Source: Oidiodendron maius Zn (taxonomy: Eukaryota; Ascomycota; Leotiomycetes; Myxotrichaceae). Taken from it: a DNA stretch of 64,000 bases. The notes under the pieces were generated by a model. The model ran no database searches, was not told the origin of the DNA, and worked only from the letters and a program-made list of their open reading frames with translations. Location of the stretch: positions 3,038,001 through 3,102,000 of the forward strand of contig KN832871.1 in assembly GCA_000827325.1 (NCBI GenBank), in the 5' to 3' direction. Of the stretch, positions 55,486-64,000 are shown one piece after another (position 1 is the first letter of the stretch; the number at the start of each line of letters is the position of its first letter). A program made the translations under genes and the position numbers.

Positions 55486-56906
55486 ATGGCCGACCGCGTA
55501 GGCGGACGGGCGCCCACCCACCAGCAGCAGCAGCAGTATGACGAGCAATGGGCGAAGGACTTGAGAGTGCAGTTCGAGGGTCTCCTGCGCACCAAACGAC
55601 TGAATGAGCTCAGCGAGCACCGCACCCCCTCGCCGCGACAACGAGCTTCTTCCTCCAACCTACGACTTTCCAACCCCCCTCTATCTCCAGGCTATCGACC
55701 ATCCTCCTCCGGCAGTGGTGCAACACCACCCTCATATGCATCGCTGCGACACCTCCCCAAGCTCCCCTCCCCGCCCGCCGATCCCCAGTCACAGAAGTTC
55801 CGGAACCTCCTTATCTCCCTCTCCCTCACGCCGACAAAGTACGAGAACCCGGGCCTACTCGATGAGGCCCTGCAGGTCATCCCACTCGACCGCATCTACA
55901 GCGAGGCCGAGGAGGAGAGTCAGGTTATGCAGGCCCAGGCCGAAAGCATGGGCGACGGACGTCGGCCCGAGTGGGGATACCAAGACTGCGTCATCCGAGC
56001 ACTGTTAAGGTATAGTACCCTCTATATGATTAACCTAGCGAATTTGTGCTGATACGAAATAGGTGGTTCAAGAGATTGTTCTTTTCGTGGGTGAACAACC
56101 CTCCATGTCAAGCCTGCCTCTCGCCTACCATCGCCCAAGGCATGACGCCTCCAACCCCAGAAGAATCAGCGTATGGCGCGCTCCGCGTCGAGCTCTATCG
56201 ATGCTCATCGAGCGAGTGCGGAGCGTATGAGCGGTTTCCCCGATACGGCGACGTGTGGCGGCTACTGCAGACCCGGAGAGGCCGGTGCGGCGAGTGGGCC
56301 AACGTCTTCAGCATGCTGTGCCGGGCCGTGGGAGGGCGCGTGCGATGGGTATGGAATGCTGAGGACCACGTCTGGACCGAGGTCTATTCCGAGATGCAGA
56401 AACGATGGGTGCACGTTGATGCCTGCGAGGAGGCTTGGGACAATCCCCGATTGTATACGGAAGGCTGGGGCAAGAAGATGTCGTACTGCATCGCCTTCTC
56501 CGTTGACGGTGCCACGGATGTCACCCGCCGCTATGTGCGCAAGACCGAGCACGCTCTGGAGCGCAATAAATGTCCCGAGGAGGTGATGCTCTACATCACA
56601 CGCGAGATCCGCAACTTGCGCCGTTCCAACATGTCCAAGGATGAACGCTTCCGCCTAGAGAAGGAAGACAACCGGGAGGATCGGGAGCTGCGTAGATATG
56701 TCGTTGAATCAATTACTCAGTCTGTGGTCTCGAACCTCAGACCCGGTGTAGTCAGCGGGAACCGACCTTCAACACCGGAGGACCAGAAGCTCCCTGCCGA
56801 GCAACCTGGGCGACAGAGCGGCGCTCAAGAATGGGTCAACGCGAGAGGGGAGGGCGGCTCCCGACCTCACCTGCCACCCCGGGACCCAAATCATCGCGGC
56901 CATTGA
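55486..56906 (+). CDS. PNG1: Cytoplasmic peptide N-glycanase (455 aa), catalytic triad intact
   Basis: Exons 55486-56009 and 56063-56906 (53-bp intron) join in frame. PNGase removes N-glycans from misfolded glycoproteins exported from the ER for proteasomal breakdown. The N-terminal 170 residues are a low-complexity Pro/Ser tail and a helix. The transglutaminase-like core starts at [15 protein letters not shown]. Zinc ligands are Cys 190/193 and Cys 222/227. Catalytic Cys 250 ([11 protein letters not shown]), His 277 ([11 protein letters not shown]) and Asp 294 ([12 protein letters not shown]) are all present. This matters because the Neurospora homologue is reported to have lost catalytic residues. 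The C-terminus lacks the PAW domain of animal enzymes and ends in a disordered tail. It lies upstream of, and on the same strand as, the GlcNAc-6-P deacetylase gene (1.2 kb away). Confidence 0.93.
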
Positions 56907-58086
56907 AAACCTTCATCATCATGATTGAAGGCTTCAACGCTACGAGCTCATCATGCCCAGACCGAGCTACAATGACCACTCGCATCCGGGCGGCCTAGAT
57001 GTCGCATCAACGGATGGGCCTGGAACAGCAGTACTTCAACGACACAACCTGTCAAGCACACGACATCTCCGAACATACCCTGACCTCGCCTCATGACGGG
57101 CACAAGCTACGAAACCTGCCGTGGGAGATGGTTTTACCATTTTACCGGCTGGCGCTTTTGCAGATACTATTTTAATAATACCATATTACTAGGAGCAAGA
57201 GGAAAGAAGGGGCAGGCCGGTGGGAGCATCACGCATAGGAATTGGCGGCGCATTCGGGAAGGGCCAGGGAGAATTTTTGGTCCTATGAGGGTAACGGTTA
57301 TATTCCCCCAGTGCTTGTTTCACCCATCAAGGGAGCAGACGAGGAGAGATTGCACGGGGCAGGGCTACGAGCGAGTACGCCTACCCAAAAATGCTCTTAG
57401 CAGCGGACGCGATAGAAGACGCGAATGGGAAACGTGTATGTATGAATGGAATAGACGATCAGGATTGAGAAGCTATGTACAAGAGTAAACCTAGTAGTTC
57501 CTTCTGCTACGTGTTGAAGGATGCTGTTCCTCAGGTACCGCCGCACTGGGCCAAATGGTCCATCCCAAATGCCGGGGGCTTTTGATACAGTATCCGCCGA
57601 TTGGTGGATCTGCACTGGATGCTGAATCATATATGACATAATCATTGATATGCGGGGCAACGGATTTGCATGCAGGGATTCCACATACCTGAACCATCAA
57701 AATCTTGGGTACGGCAGAATGCTGGAACAGAGAATCGCCCTACTGCTGTGAAATCGACTCTGTCAGGCCCCTCTGGCATCCTTATTTGGGGCTGCATCAG
57801 CTACCGGCTCCGCGACGCGCACCGTGGCCAGGCACCGCATCCGGCGAAAGAATTTCGACTCCATCCGCCCAGCTGCCAGATCCAACGTTACATCACCGGC
57901 CATCCACCTCCATCCCGCAACTTGCCATGATACTGCACCGTCACCATCAACCGCCTGCTAGGGCCAGCGTCCCGCCGGCGTGAACGCAGGTATATAGGTC
58001 AAAAATCCCCAGCCCGCGCGACGACGCTCATGCGGCCCAGTCCATCCTCCAGCAGCTCGAGTGAACCACCAGCCGGCCTCCGAATC
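56907..58086. other. Intergenic region, PNG1 3' end and nagA promoter
   Basis: About 1.2 kb. TATATA at 57991-57996 lies 91 bp upstream of the chosen nagA start. A 131-codon frame at 57093-57488 shows no domain and I do not call it. Confidence 0.45.
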
Positions 58087-59446
58087 ATGCCGTCCGCTAT
58101 CCTCACAGCGCGGGAGCGCATCACCAAGTTCACCAACTGCCGCCTGGTGAGAGGCACCGAGTTGGTCGAGCAGGACCTGTGGGTGAGCTCCGGCTCCGGC
58201 AAGATCGTGCGCTCCCAGGAGGTCTTCTACGGAGAGAATATCGTCCCTGACACCACCATCGATCTGGGCGGCCGCATCATCTCGCCAGGCATGATCGACG
58301 TCCAGCTGAACGGCGCCTACGGCTTCAACTTCTCTCAGCTCCCGGAGCCCGGGATGAGCTATGAGAAGTCCCTCCGGCAGGTAAACAAGTCCCTGGTGCA
58401 GACGGGCGTCACATCCTACTTGCCCACCGTCACATCGGAGCAGAAGGAGGTCTATCATCACGTAAGTCGGCCCATTCGGTGAGAGCGTGGCGAGAATACT
58501 CACCCTGGTCCAGGTCCTCCCTTTCCTTGGTCCTTCGAAAGGCCAGCGGGTTGCAGAGGACGGCGCCGAGTCCCTCGGAGCGCACGTCGAGGGACCCTTC
58601 CTCAACCCGACAAAGAATGGTATTCATAAGGTCGAGAACCTCATCACGGCCGGCGACTTCTCCGACCTCGAGGACTGCTACGGTGCCTCGAATATCAACC
58701 CTGGGGAGGACCCTCTCGACGGCTCCCTCCTCCCGCCGCGCATCAAGATGATCACCGCCGCCCCTGAGCTGGGCAGCATGAGCAAGCTAATCCCCTCCCT
58801 TACCTCTCGCGGCATCATCTTCTCGATGGGCCATACCGAAGCCTCATACGAGGACGCCTCGCTCGCTGTCTCGCGCGGCTGCACCATGATAACGCACCTC
58901 TTCAACGCCATGCGACCTCTCCATCACCGCAACCCGGGCGTCTTCGGTGTGCTGGGCCTGGCCGAGTCGCAACCACGGCCCTCCTTCGGCATCATCGCTG
59001 ACGGCATCCACCTTCACCCGACGTCCGTCAAGATCGCGTTCAACGCGCACCCGGACGGCTTCGTCCTCGTTACCGATGCCATGCACCTCGTCGGCCTGCC
59101 CGACGGCACCTACGACTGGACCAACGGCGAACGCATCACCAAGATCGGGGCCCGCCTCGTCCTCGAGGCTGACTCCTCTAAGATTGCGGGATCCTCCATC
59201 GCCCTCATCGGCTGTGTGAATAACTTCCTGGCCTGGAGCGGCGCTTCCATTCCACAGGCTCTGAAGGCCGTGACTGCCACGCCTGCCGGAATGCTGGGCC
59301 TGGCGGGCGTGAAAGGCAGCCTGGATAACGACGCCGACGCGGATCTGTGCATCTTCAGCGAGGAGAAAGGGGAGCATGGAGAGCTCAGGTTGGTGGTCGA
59401 CCAGGTGTGGAAGTTTGGCACCAAGGTTTTTGACCGGTTGCAGTAG
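58087..59446 (+). CDS. nagA: N-acetylglucosamine-6-phosphate deacetylase (435 aa)
   Basis: Exons 58087-58461 and 58514-59446 (52-bp intron) join in frame. The enzyme turns GlcNAc-6-phosphate into glucosamine-6-phosphate plus acetate, the first dedicated step of GlcNAc catabolism after chitin or glycan breakdown. The amidohydrolase barrel shows PGMIDVQLNGAYGFNF, metal ligand Glu 151 (AHVEGPFLN), His 232 (MGHTEAS), His 253 (THLFNAM) and catalytic Asp 313 (VTDAMHLVG). The ATG at 58087 (MPSAILTARERI) is preferred; an in-frame ATG at 58030 would add a Ser-rich tail and lies only 34 bp after the TATATA at 57991, probably before the transcript start. The partner genes of the known fungal GlcNAc cluster (deaminase, kinase, Ngt1, Ron1) are not next to it. 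The DNA is strongly GC-rich at third positions. Confidence 0.95.
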
Positions 59447-59467
59447 GTTTGGCCAGAGGGGGTTAAA

Positions 59468-59482
59468 GGGGGGGGGGGGGGG
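59468..59482 (+). repeat. Run of 15 G bases
   Basis: Homopolymer poly-G, 22 bp after the nagA stop, within the expected 3' untranslated region. Such runs are rare in fungal genomes, and their length is error-prone in sequencing. Confidence 0.85.
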
Positions 59483-60250
59483 TCTCGGATGCAGAAAGAT
59501 GGGCATATTCCTTTTACTACTGCGGAGTTAGAGAGGTAGATTGATTCTCATTATATTATACTGTTCGCTGTGTACGAAGAGCATCGGTAGATGGAGTTTT
59601 GGTACCGGCCGTCATTTGATCATGCATCTGATATCAGGGATAGAGCGTATAATAGAGGAATAGATAAGCGAATTACATCGTGTCATGTATATATGTATGT
59701 ATTATGTGTATTGCGTGGTTCCTTCTCTTTCTATGGCTCACTGCTTGGGTCTCCTACCCATGTAGACTTTTAATATATCTATCCCACGTACATCTATGGA
59801 GGTACACTCATGCAGGTACCTCCGCTGGCCATCGGACGGGAAATCTCGCTCACCATTCCCGTGACTTCGCGTACGAAAAGGGTGGGGTATCACGTGCACA
59901 CAACCCCCATCACCTGCCACGACCTCCATTCCTAGATATTGGATTGATTTCGATCCGTTTCGCGCCTATTTTGCTCTGCTGGCTTTGCTCTCTCCCTGGA
60001 TACCGGCAACCCGAGTCCTCTTCTTACTCGACTCCCTCAAGGGACGCGTGGCCCTCTCGCCCCGACCATCGCGACCAGCATACTTCTCGGCACCGCCGCG
60101 TAGTCATTCTCGACTGACGAAACTCTCCACGACGTCCATATACGAGACATATCCGTGTCCCAACCCACGCTGGACGGCGTCGGAACGTAAGGGATCCTTC
60201 TTATATACGCTTGCCCCAAGGCAATTGCGCTTGGTGATCAGGCAACCCGC
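59483..60250. other. Intergenic region upstream of the Whi5-like gene
   Basis: About 770 bp without a supported gene. A TATATA near 60202 is 45 bp before the start codon of the next gene. A CACGTG lies at about 59892-59897. Confidence 0.45.
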
Positions 60251-61738
60251 ATGACGAGCCCTCGCGACAACGCAGCTCCGCGCTCAAGCCCATACGCGAC
60301 GGCTACTGGCATGGAGGATAATGCGATCGACCACGACCTTACCAGCGCGCTCACGGCCTCCCAGCAAGTGCCCAGTGTGAGAAGCATCGCCGCGGACGCC
60401 GGAGACAGCCAAGAGTCCCGCGGTAACGCGAATCTAGCCCCGCAGACGACATCGAACGACAACTCCCAGGCTACCACCGACAGCCATGACACGATATCTA
60501 CGCCGCAGACCTCGTCTTCTGATGGCCCCTCCTCACAAGGAACCAGTCAGGATGCCTCGATCTCTCAGCTGTCGCAGCTCTCGCAGGCTGCTACCGTGCA
60601 GGATCATCTCCCCGAGAACCATGCCCCACGAACAGTCCTTACCGTGCCGTCCACCGCGGGCCAGAAGAGAACGGCCGATGGACAAGTGAAGCCGCCTTCC
60701 CCGCCCAACCCCAACGGGCCTCGCAATCGCGGCCATTCGAGGACCACCAGCGCCGTCAGTAATGTATCGTCTGCGACTAGTAGGATTGGAGAGGTAGAGC
60801 ATTCAATTTCGTCATTTTGCATATGTGCATTGCTAACATCTTCCCAGCTGTCGTCAGAACTACGGACACGTCTATCATATGCGATGGTCAAGGTTAACAA
60901 TGGCTGGCAATCGAATACGATTGACGAGGTGGAGTCCCTGGCATCTCTAACAGGATCTCCGGCCTCGTCGACGTCGACACTGCATGGCCGGCTCAACGTC
61001 GCCGCATCACCACGAGCAACCATGATTGCCATGCAGAGGCAGTCGAATAATTCGGCCCCCAACCCAATCGGAGCGGACTTCGACCTCTTTTCCAGGACCG
61101 AGTCCGCCTCCAGGACGTACGAATCCTTCTGGCGTGAGCATCCCACGACTGGCCCCTCTAACCGCCAGAACGCTGTCTCACCACCAATTCCAAAGGCCTC
61201 CCTTGCCCCTCCAGCAGATATCCGACCCAGCACCAGCTCCCGCCGCTCACATGCCCCCAAATTCTCCAAACCGCCCTCAATCCCCACCCACAACTCAAAC
61301 CCCACCTCCATATCCACGCCTCGGACACCCACGCAATCGGATATGAGAGACAAGCGTGTTCACACGACCCCATCTCAGAAGACTATCCAGGAGCAAGACG
61401 CCATTGAGACTCTCCTCTTCATGAGCAGTCCCGGTAACTCTGGCCACCACGCCCCCTTCGGAACCGCTCCGCGACCCAGCAACCCACTCCTCGGCAGTCC
61501 TCAGCGGAGCCCGCTTCGCGCCGAGTTCCGCGTGCAAGACCCGCGCCGCGGGCGGCGCGTCGGATTTGAGAAGCTCGAGTACGCTACTGGTAGCAGAGAT
61601 GCCGGCACCCGTCTAGACGAGAGCAAGGAGCGCGTAATCGATCGTCTGCTGGACCGCGTGAGCGACACTACGAGTAGCAGCGAAGAGGACGTCGAGGTGC
61701 CACTGGGTTATGAGTCGAGGGCTGTGGGACGAGTGTAG
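60251..61738 (+). CDS. Whi5/Nrm1-like G1/S transcription repressor (477 aa)
   Basis: Exons 60251-60793 and 60848-61738. The 54-bp intron (GTAGAG to CCCAG) is a multiple of three with no stop, so an unspliced product of 495 residues is also possible; splicing joins RIGE to LSSELRTRLSYA. The protein is mostly disordered, Ser/Thr/Pro/Gln-rich, with many S/T-P sites that could be kinase targets. Its single conserved element, ELRTRLSYAMVKVNNGW at residues 185-201, matches the Whi5/Nrm1 motif that binds G1/S transcription factors (SBF/MBF). In yeast, Whi5 holds SBF inactive until Cln-CDK phosphorylates it, and Nrm1 represses MBF. Which of the two this single fungal gene resembles cannot be decided. 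Nuclear location is inferred. Confidence 0.82.
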   Translation: MTSPRDNAAPRSSPYATATGMEDNAIDHDLTSALTASQQVPSVRSIAADAGDSQESRGNANLAPQTTSNDNSQATTDSHDTISTPQTSSSDGPSSQGTSQDASISQLSQLSQAATVQDHLPENHAPRTVLTVPSTAGQKRTADGQVKPPSPPNPNGPRNRGHSRTTSAVSNVSSATSRIGEVEHSISSFCICALLTSSQLSSELRTRLSYAMVKVNNGWQSNTIDEVESLASLTGSPASSTSTLHGRLNVAASPRATMIAMQRQSNNSAPNPIGADFDLFSRTESASRTYESFWREHPTTGPSNRQNAVSPPIPKASLAPPADIRPSTSSRRSHAPKFSKPPSIPTHNSNPTSISTPRTPTQSDMRDKRVHTTPSQKTIQEQDAIETLLFMSSPGNSGHHAPFGTAPRPSNPLLGSPQRSPLRAEFRVQDPRRGRRVGFEKLEYATGSRDAGTRLDESKERVIDRLLDRVSDTTSSSEEDVEVPLGYESRAVGRV

Positions 61739-62377
61739 GAAGGGTGTTGAAAGAGCTGTCGTGAAGAGGGAGGGACTTTTTGTACATTCTGATGGACCAT
61801 ACGCATGTATACATAAGGGAGGGCTTGGTTTCAGGACCAACTAGTTTTTTTTTTGTTTTGGAAGGGTAGCATCCTCTGTATCAGGCATCTGCATGTAATT
61901 AGGTTCGGCCCGGCGTGGCTCTCATTTTGCTCGAGTGGATAGGGAATACCTAACCTCGTTTCTTACTACGCATCACATTTTCCTCTCCCTTCTGGATACC
62001 TCCGAAGTGATAGTATATGATTTGGGTATGATAACGCCAGTCGGCGATGACAAATGTTGTGTAGATGTTATATGCTTCATATTTTAGGTGGTGCGACACA
62101 CACCACTACTCCCGCCGTCTCTATATGCGGTGGCAGGAGATCGAGTTAAGAACGTGTCTTTCTTTCTATAGATTTGGTATGATTACAACCTTTCCATGAC
62201 GTTCCATGCTTGGTCAGATAAAGATTCTCATCCCTCGTTCTCCACGATGGGAATACAAAATCCCACACCCCGTCACATATCCCCCATCTCCGACAATGGC
62301 ATTCACTACCCTGGGCCCATCGACAGCTCAATCGTAACAAACAAAATCAAAAGTAGCACGAGAGCCTGGAAGACTCC
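61739..62377. other. 3' region between convergent Whi5-like and protease genes
   Basis: About 640 bp with a nine-T run near 61845-61853; only 3' untranslated sequence is expected. Confidence 0.5.
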
Positions 62378-63916
62378 CTATGCCTGATGCGGGGCAACGC
62401 CGAGAGAGTTATTGCCAATGTTGAAGGCTACGAAGTTCGATTTGAAGAAGATGTCGCCGTAGATCTGCGGCGAGGATGTAGTCGCCTGGAGACCGCCGAA
62501 GCACGTGGTACCTGTCTGGTCGACGGGAGCGAAGTTGATATCGGTGCCGCTCACGGTGGCCATGAAAGTGCCGCCGATGTCGACCGCGAGGTCGGGTAGT
62601 GTGGCGCTGCAGGGGAACGTGACGCCACCAACGGAGGCATCGTTCGCGGCGCCCTGGACCTGGCTGTAGTATGCGTTGACGACGCTGGAATCCGCCAGCA
62701 TGAGGGTGGTGCCCGTGTCGGCGATGGCCTGGCCGCCGGGAACATTGGTTGTGGAGCCGCCAGTGCCGACGGTGAAGGTCTGGGATGAGAACTGCCAGAA
62801 GCCGGTGCTGGTGTTGACCGCGGCCCAGTTCAGGGAGCCGGTGAACTTGGTATTATCAATCGCGCCAAACTCGTACGTTCCGGCCGCGGCATGACGGAGG
62901 TCAGCGGTGAAGACAGGTTCGGGGAGGGTAGCGGCAGCATTGTCGAAGAATGTCTTCTGCTGCTGTGGCTGGACAGTATTGAGTTTGCTGAAAGCAAGGC
63001 CGACAAGTCCGTTGGACGACGTGTCTTGGATGAAGGACTGCGAGACCGCAGTGGCGAGCTCTATGGCCTGAGAAGTCACCGTGGCGCCTCCAATGTTTAC
63101 AGTATCCGTGCCGACGTTCCCTGCAGCGCCGGAGCCGTCGCCGTAGGAGATAGAGAATGTGGCGCCGTTCAGCTGCTGGAAGGTACTAGACTTCTGCGGA
63201 TCGAATATGGTATGTCCTTGCTGTTCAGCTGCCGTTAATTGCGTGTTGAAGACCCAGAGATCAGATGATCCGCTGTCAAAGTCCATGACCATGGCCTGGC
63301 CGCCGATGGTTACCTGTGAGAGGTACTCAGTATCGCCCGATGTAGGGTTATTCGCGACGACTCCAACACCGTTGGTGCTATTGGCGGCACTCCCAGTGCT
63401 ACTCCCGGTGCTACTCCCAGTGCTATTCCCGGTGCTGGTTGATCCGTTTGTCGCTGCTCCGGTGGCCGCTGGGGTTGCGGCCGTTTGGGATTGAGCTGGG
63501 TGGCTGTGATGGCCTTTACCATTCCCATTCCCCTTGGCATTGCCGTTCGCATTGCCGTTGGCATTGGCATTGGCATTGCCTCCACCACCTAGAAGTCCCT
63601 CCAAGGCGGTCGTAATTTCCGAGACCAGAGCACCATCACTACTGCTTGTGCTGGATCCAGCTTTTGAGACGCTTGCGGCATTTGCAGTGATGGCAGCGAG
63701 AGCCTCGGGAAGGGGCATACCATACTTCCGGTACGTCTTGAGAAGAGCTCTCGTCCCAGCACCAGGAGCACGTTTGTGACCTGCAGCCCTCTTGAAGTGA
63801 GGGTTCGGTACCCGCTCAACCTTGAAGCTGCGCTTTTGGATTTGTTCCGGAAATGGAGCGGCGAGAACGAAGGAGATCAGGGCGAGGAGGAGAAAGGTCT
63901 GGAAAAACGAAGGCAT
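62378..63916 (-). CDS. Secreted pepsin-like aspartic protease (512 aa)
   Basis: One exon. A signal peptide (MPSFFQTFLLLALISFVLAA) precedes a propeptide with dibasic sites (KR at 28-29, 42-43 and 48-49). A low-complexity insert follows (residues about 111-190): Asn/Ala/Gly repeats, a HHSHP patch, then STGS repeats. The peptidase A1 domain begins near 195 (DTEYLSQVTIGGQAMVMDFD). The first active-site triplet is Asp 214-Ser-Gly (DFDSGSSDLWVF) and the second is Asp 400-Thr-Gly (ADTGTTLML); the flap SYGDGSGAAG is present, and one disulfide is expected between the Cys of FPCSATL and GTTCFGG. It resembles aspergillopepsin/penicillopepsin acid proteases that digest protein outside the cell. The S in place of T in the first triplet is tolerated in the family, so activity is likely. 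Confidence 0.93.
   Translation of the reverse strand: MPSFFQTFLLLALISFVLAAPFPEQIQKRSFKVERVPNPHFKRAAGHKRAPGAGTRALLKTYRKYGMPLPEALAAITANAASVSKAGSSTSSSDGALVSEITTALEGLLGGGGNANANANGNANGNAKGNGNGKGHHSHPAQSQTAATPAATGAATNGSTSTGNSTGSSTGSSTGSAANSTNGVGVVANNPTSGDTEYLSQVTIGGQAMVMDFDSGSSDLWVFNTQLTAAEQQGHTIFDPQKSSTFQQLNGATFSISYGDGSGAAGNVGTDTVNIGGATVTSQAIELATAVSQSFIQDTSSNGLVGLAFSKLNTVQPQQQKTFFDNAAATLPEPVFTADLRHAAAGTYEFGAIDNTKFTGSLNWAAVNTSTGFWQFSSQTFTVGTGGSTTNVPGGQAIADTGTTLMLADSSVVNAYYSQVQGAANDASVGGVTFPCSATLPDLAVDIGGTFMATVSGTDINFAPVDQTGTTCFGGLQATTSSPQIYGDIFFKSNFVAFNIGNNSLGVAPHQA
63389..63436. repeat. Four 12-bp tandem repeats inside the protease gene
   Basis: The unit ACTCCCAGTGCT (with A/G and C/T variants) occurs four times head to tail and encodes the STGS repeats of the propeptide-side insert. 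A second simple repeat of GGCATT units lies at about 63537-63590 and encodes the Asn-Ala/Asn-Gly stretch. Confidence 0.85.
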
Positions 63917-64000
63917 ATTGTAAATTGACCCACACCAGGTGGGAAGGTTTTTGGGTATGAACGTAAATAGAGTAAATTTTAATTGACCTCAAGTGGGACA

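Noticed and set aside
57093-57488. 131-codon plus-strand frame downstream of PNG1
   Set aside because: Arg/Trp-rich random composition, no domain, inside the PNG1 3' region.
58844-59506. 220-codon minus-strand frame opposite nagA
   Set aside because: Antisense shadow of a GC-rich coding region; the nagA frame has clear active-site motifs. Likewise 57958-58605 on the minus strand.
60604-61353. 249-codon minus-strand frame opposite the Whi5-like gene
   Set aside because: Shadow frame without any recognisable motif; the plus strand has the Whi5-type motif and a proper intron.
1-64000. A new multi-gene defence, toxin or mobile system
   Set aside because: Every sizeable gene but two matches a conserved eukaryotic family, the order looks like ordinary fungal chromosome, and no repeats or paired small genes suggest such a system.

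Overview
This window looks like ordinary core chromosome from a filamentous ascomycete (Pezizomycotina). The evidence is intron-rich genes with very short introns (mostly 44-65 bp, GT/AG ends), compact intergenic spaces, and fungal families such as a CCG-6-like wall glycoprotein, a Zrt-type ZIP transporter, a Whi5/Nrm1-type cell-cycle repressor and a secreted pepsin-like protease. The class cannot be fixed from sequence alone; Leotiomycetes would be a guess. I rebuilt 25 protein-coding genes, most of them by joining exons by hand so that every splice keeps frame, plus one decayed transporter gene and a possible gene start at the left edge. No tRNA, rRNA, transposon, virus-like element, CRISPR array or secondary-metabolite cluster was recognised.

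Left part (1-19.4 kb) is rich in translation genes: an uncharacterised 1055-aa disordered protein (1.05-4.2 kb, +), an 11-exon DHX29-like DExH RNA helicase (4.6-9.6 kb, -) that is divergent from GCN1 (9.9-18.1 kb, +) across a 211-bp spacer, then ribosomal protein L19 (18.6-19.4 kb, +), whose start codon is itself split by an intron. Next come mitochondrial-type serine hydroxymethyltransferase (20.3-22.1 kb, +), a short-chain dehydrogenase (22.5-23.4 kb, -), a TPMT-family thiol methyltransferase (23.8-24.7 kb, +) and an OTU2-type deubiquitinase (24.7-25.7 kb, -).

Middle part (27-45.7 kb): an MFS drug/polyamine-type transporter, a short-chain acyl-CoA (propionyl/acetyl) synthetase with a palindromic pair of CreA-like sites upstream, Swd2 (COMPASS and polyadenylation factor subunit), a CCG-6-like GPI wall protein behind a long pyrimidine-rich leader, phosphoacetylglucosamine mutase, deoxyhypusine hydroxylase, a decayed ACS-family MFS gene, a small secreted protein and kynureninase.

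Right part (46-64 kb): fructose-1,6-bisphosphatase, a ZIP zinc transporter, ornithine aminotransferase, a ferric reductase, cytoplasmic peptide N-glycanase with an intact catalytic triad, GlcNAc-6-phosphate deacetylase, a Whi5-like protein and a secreted aspartic protease.

The genes do not form one pathway. Loose themes are translation control (DHX29-like helicase, GCN1, L19, deoxyhypusine hydroxylase for eIF5A), amino-sugar metabolism (PCM1 synthesis, nagA breakdown, PNG1 glycan release) and carbon/nitrogen catabolism (acyl-CoA synthetase, FBP1, ornithine aminotransferase, kynureninase). I found no convincing new multi-gene system. The items most worth checking are the helicase/GCN1 shared promoter, the split start codon of rpl19, three stop-free introns whose lengths are multiples of three, the uncharacterised first gene and the small secreted protein.
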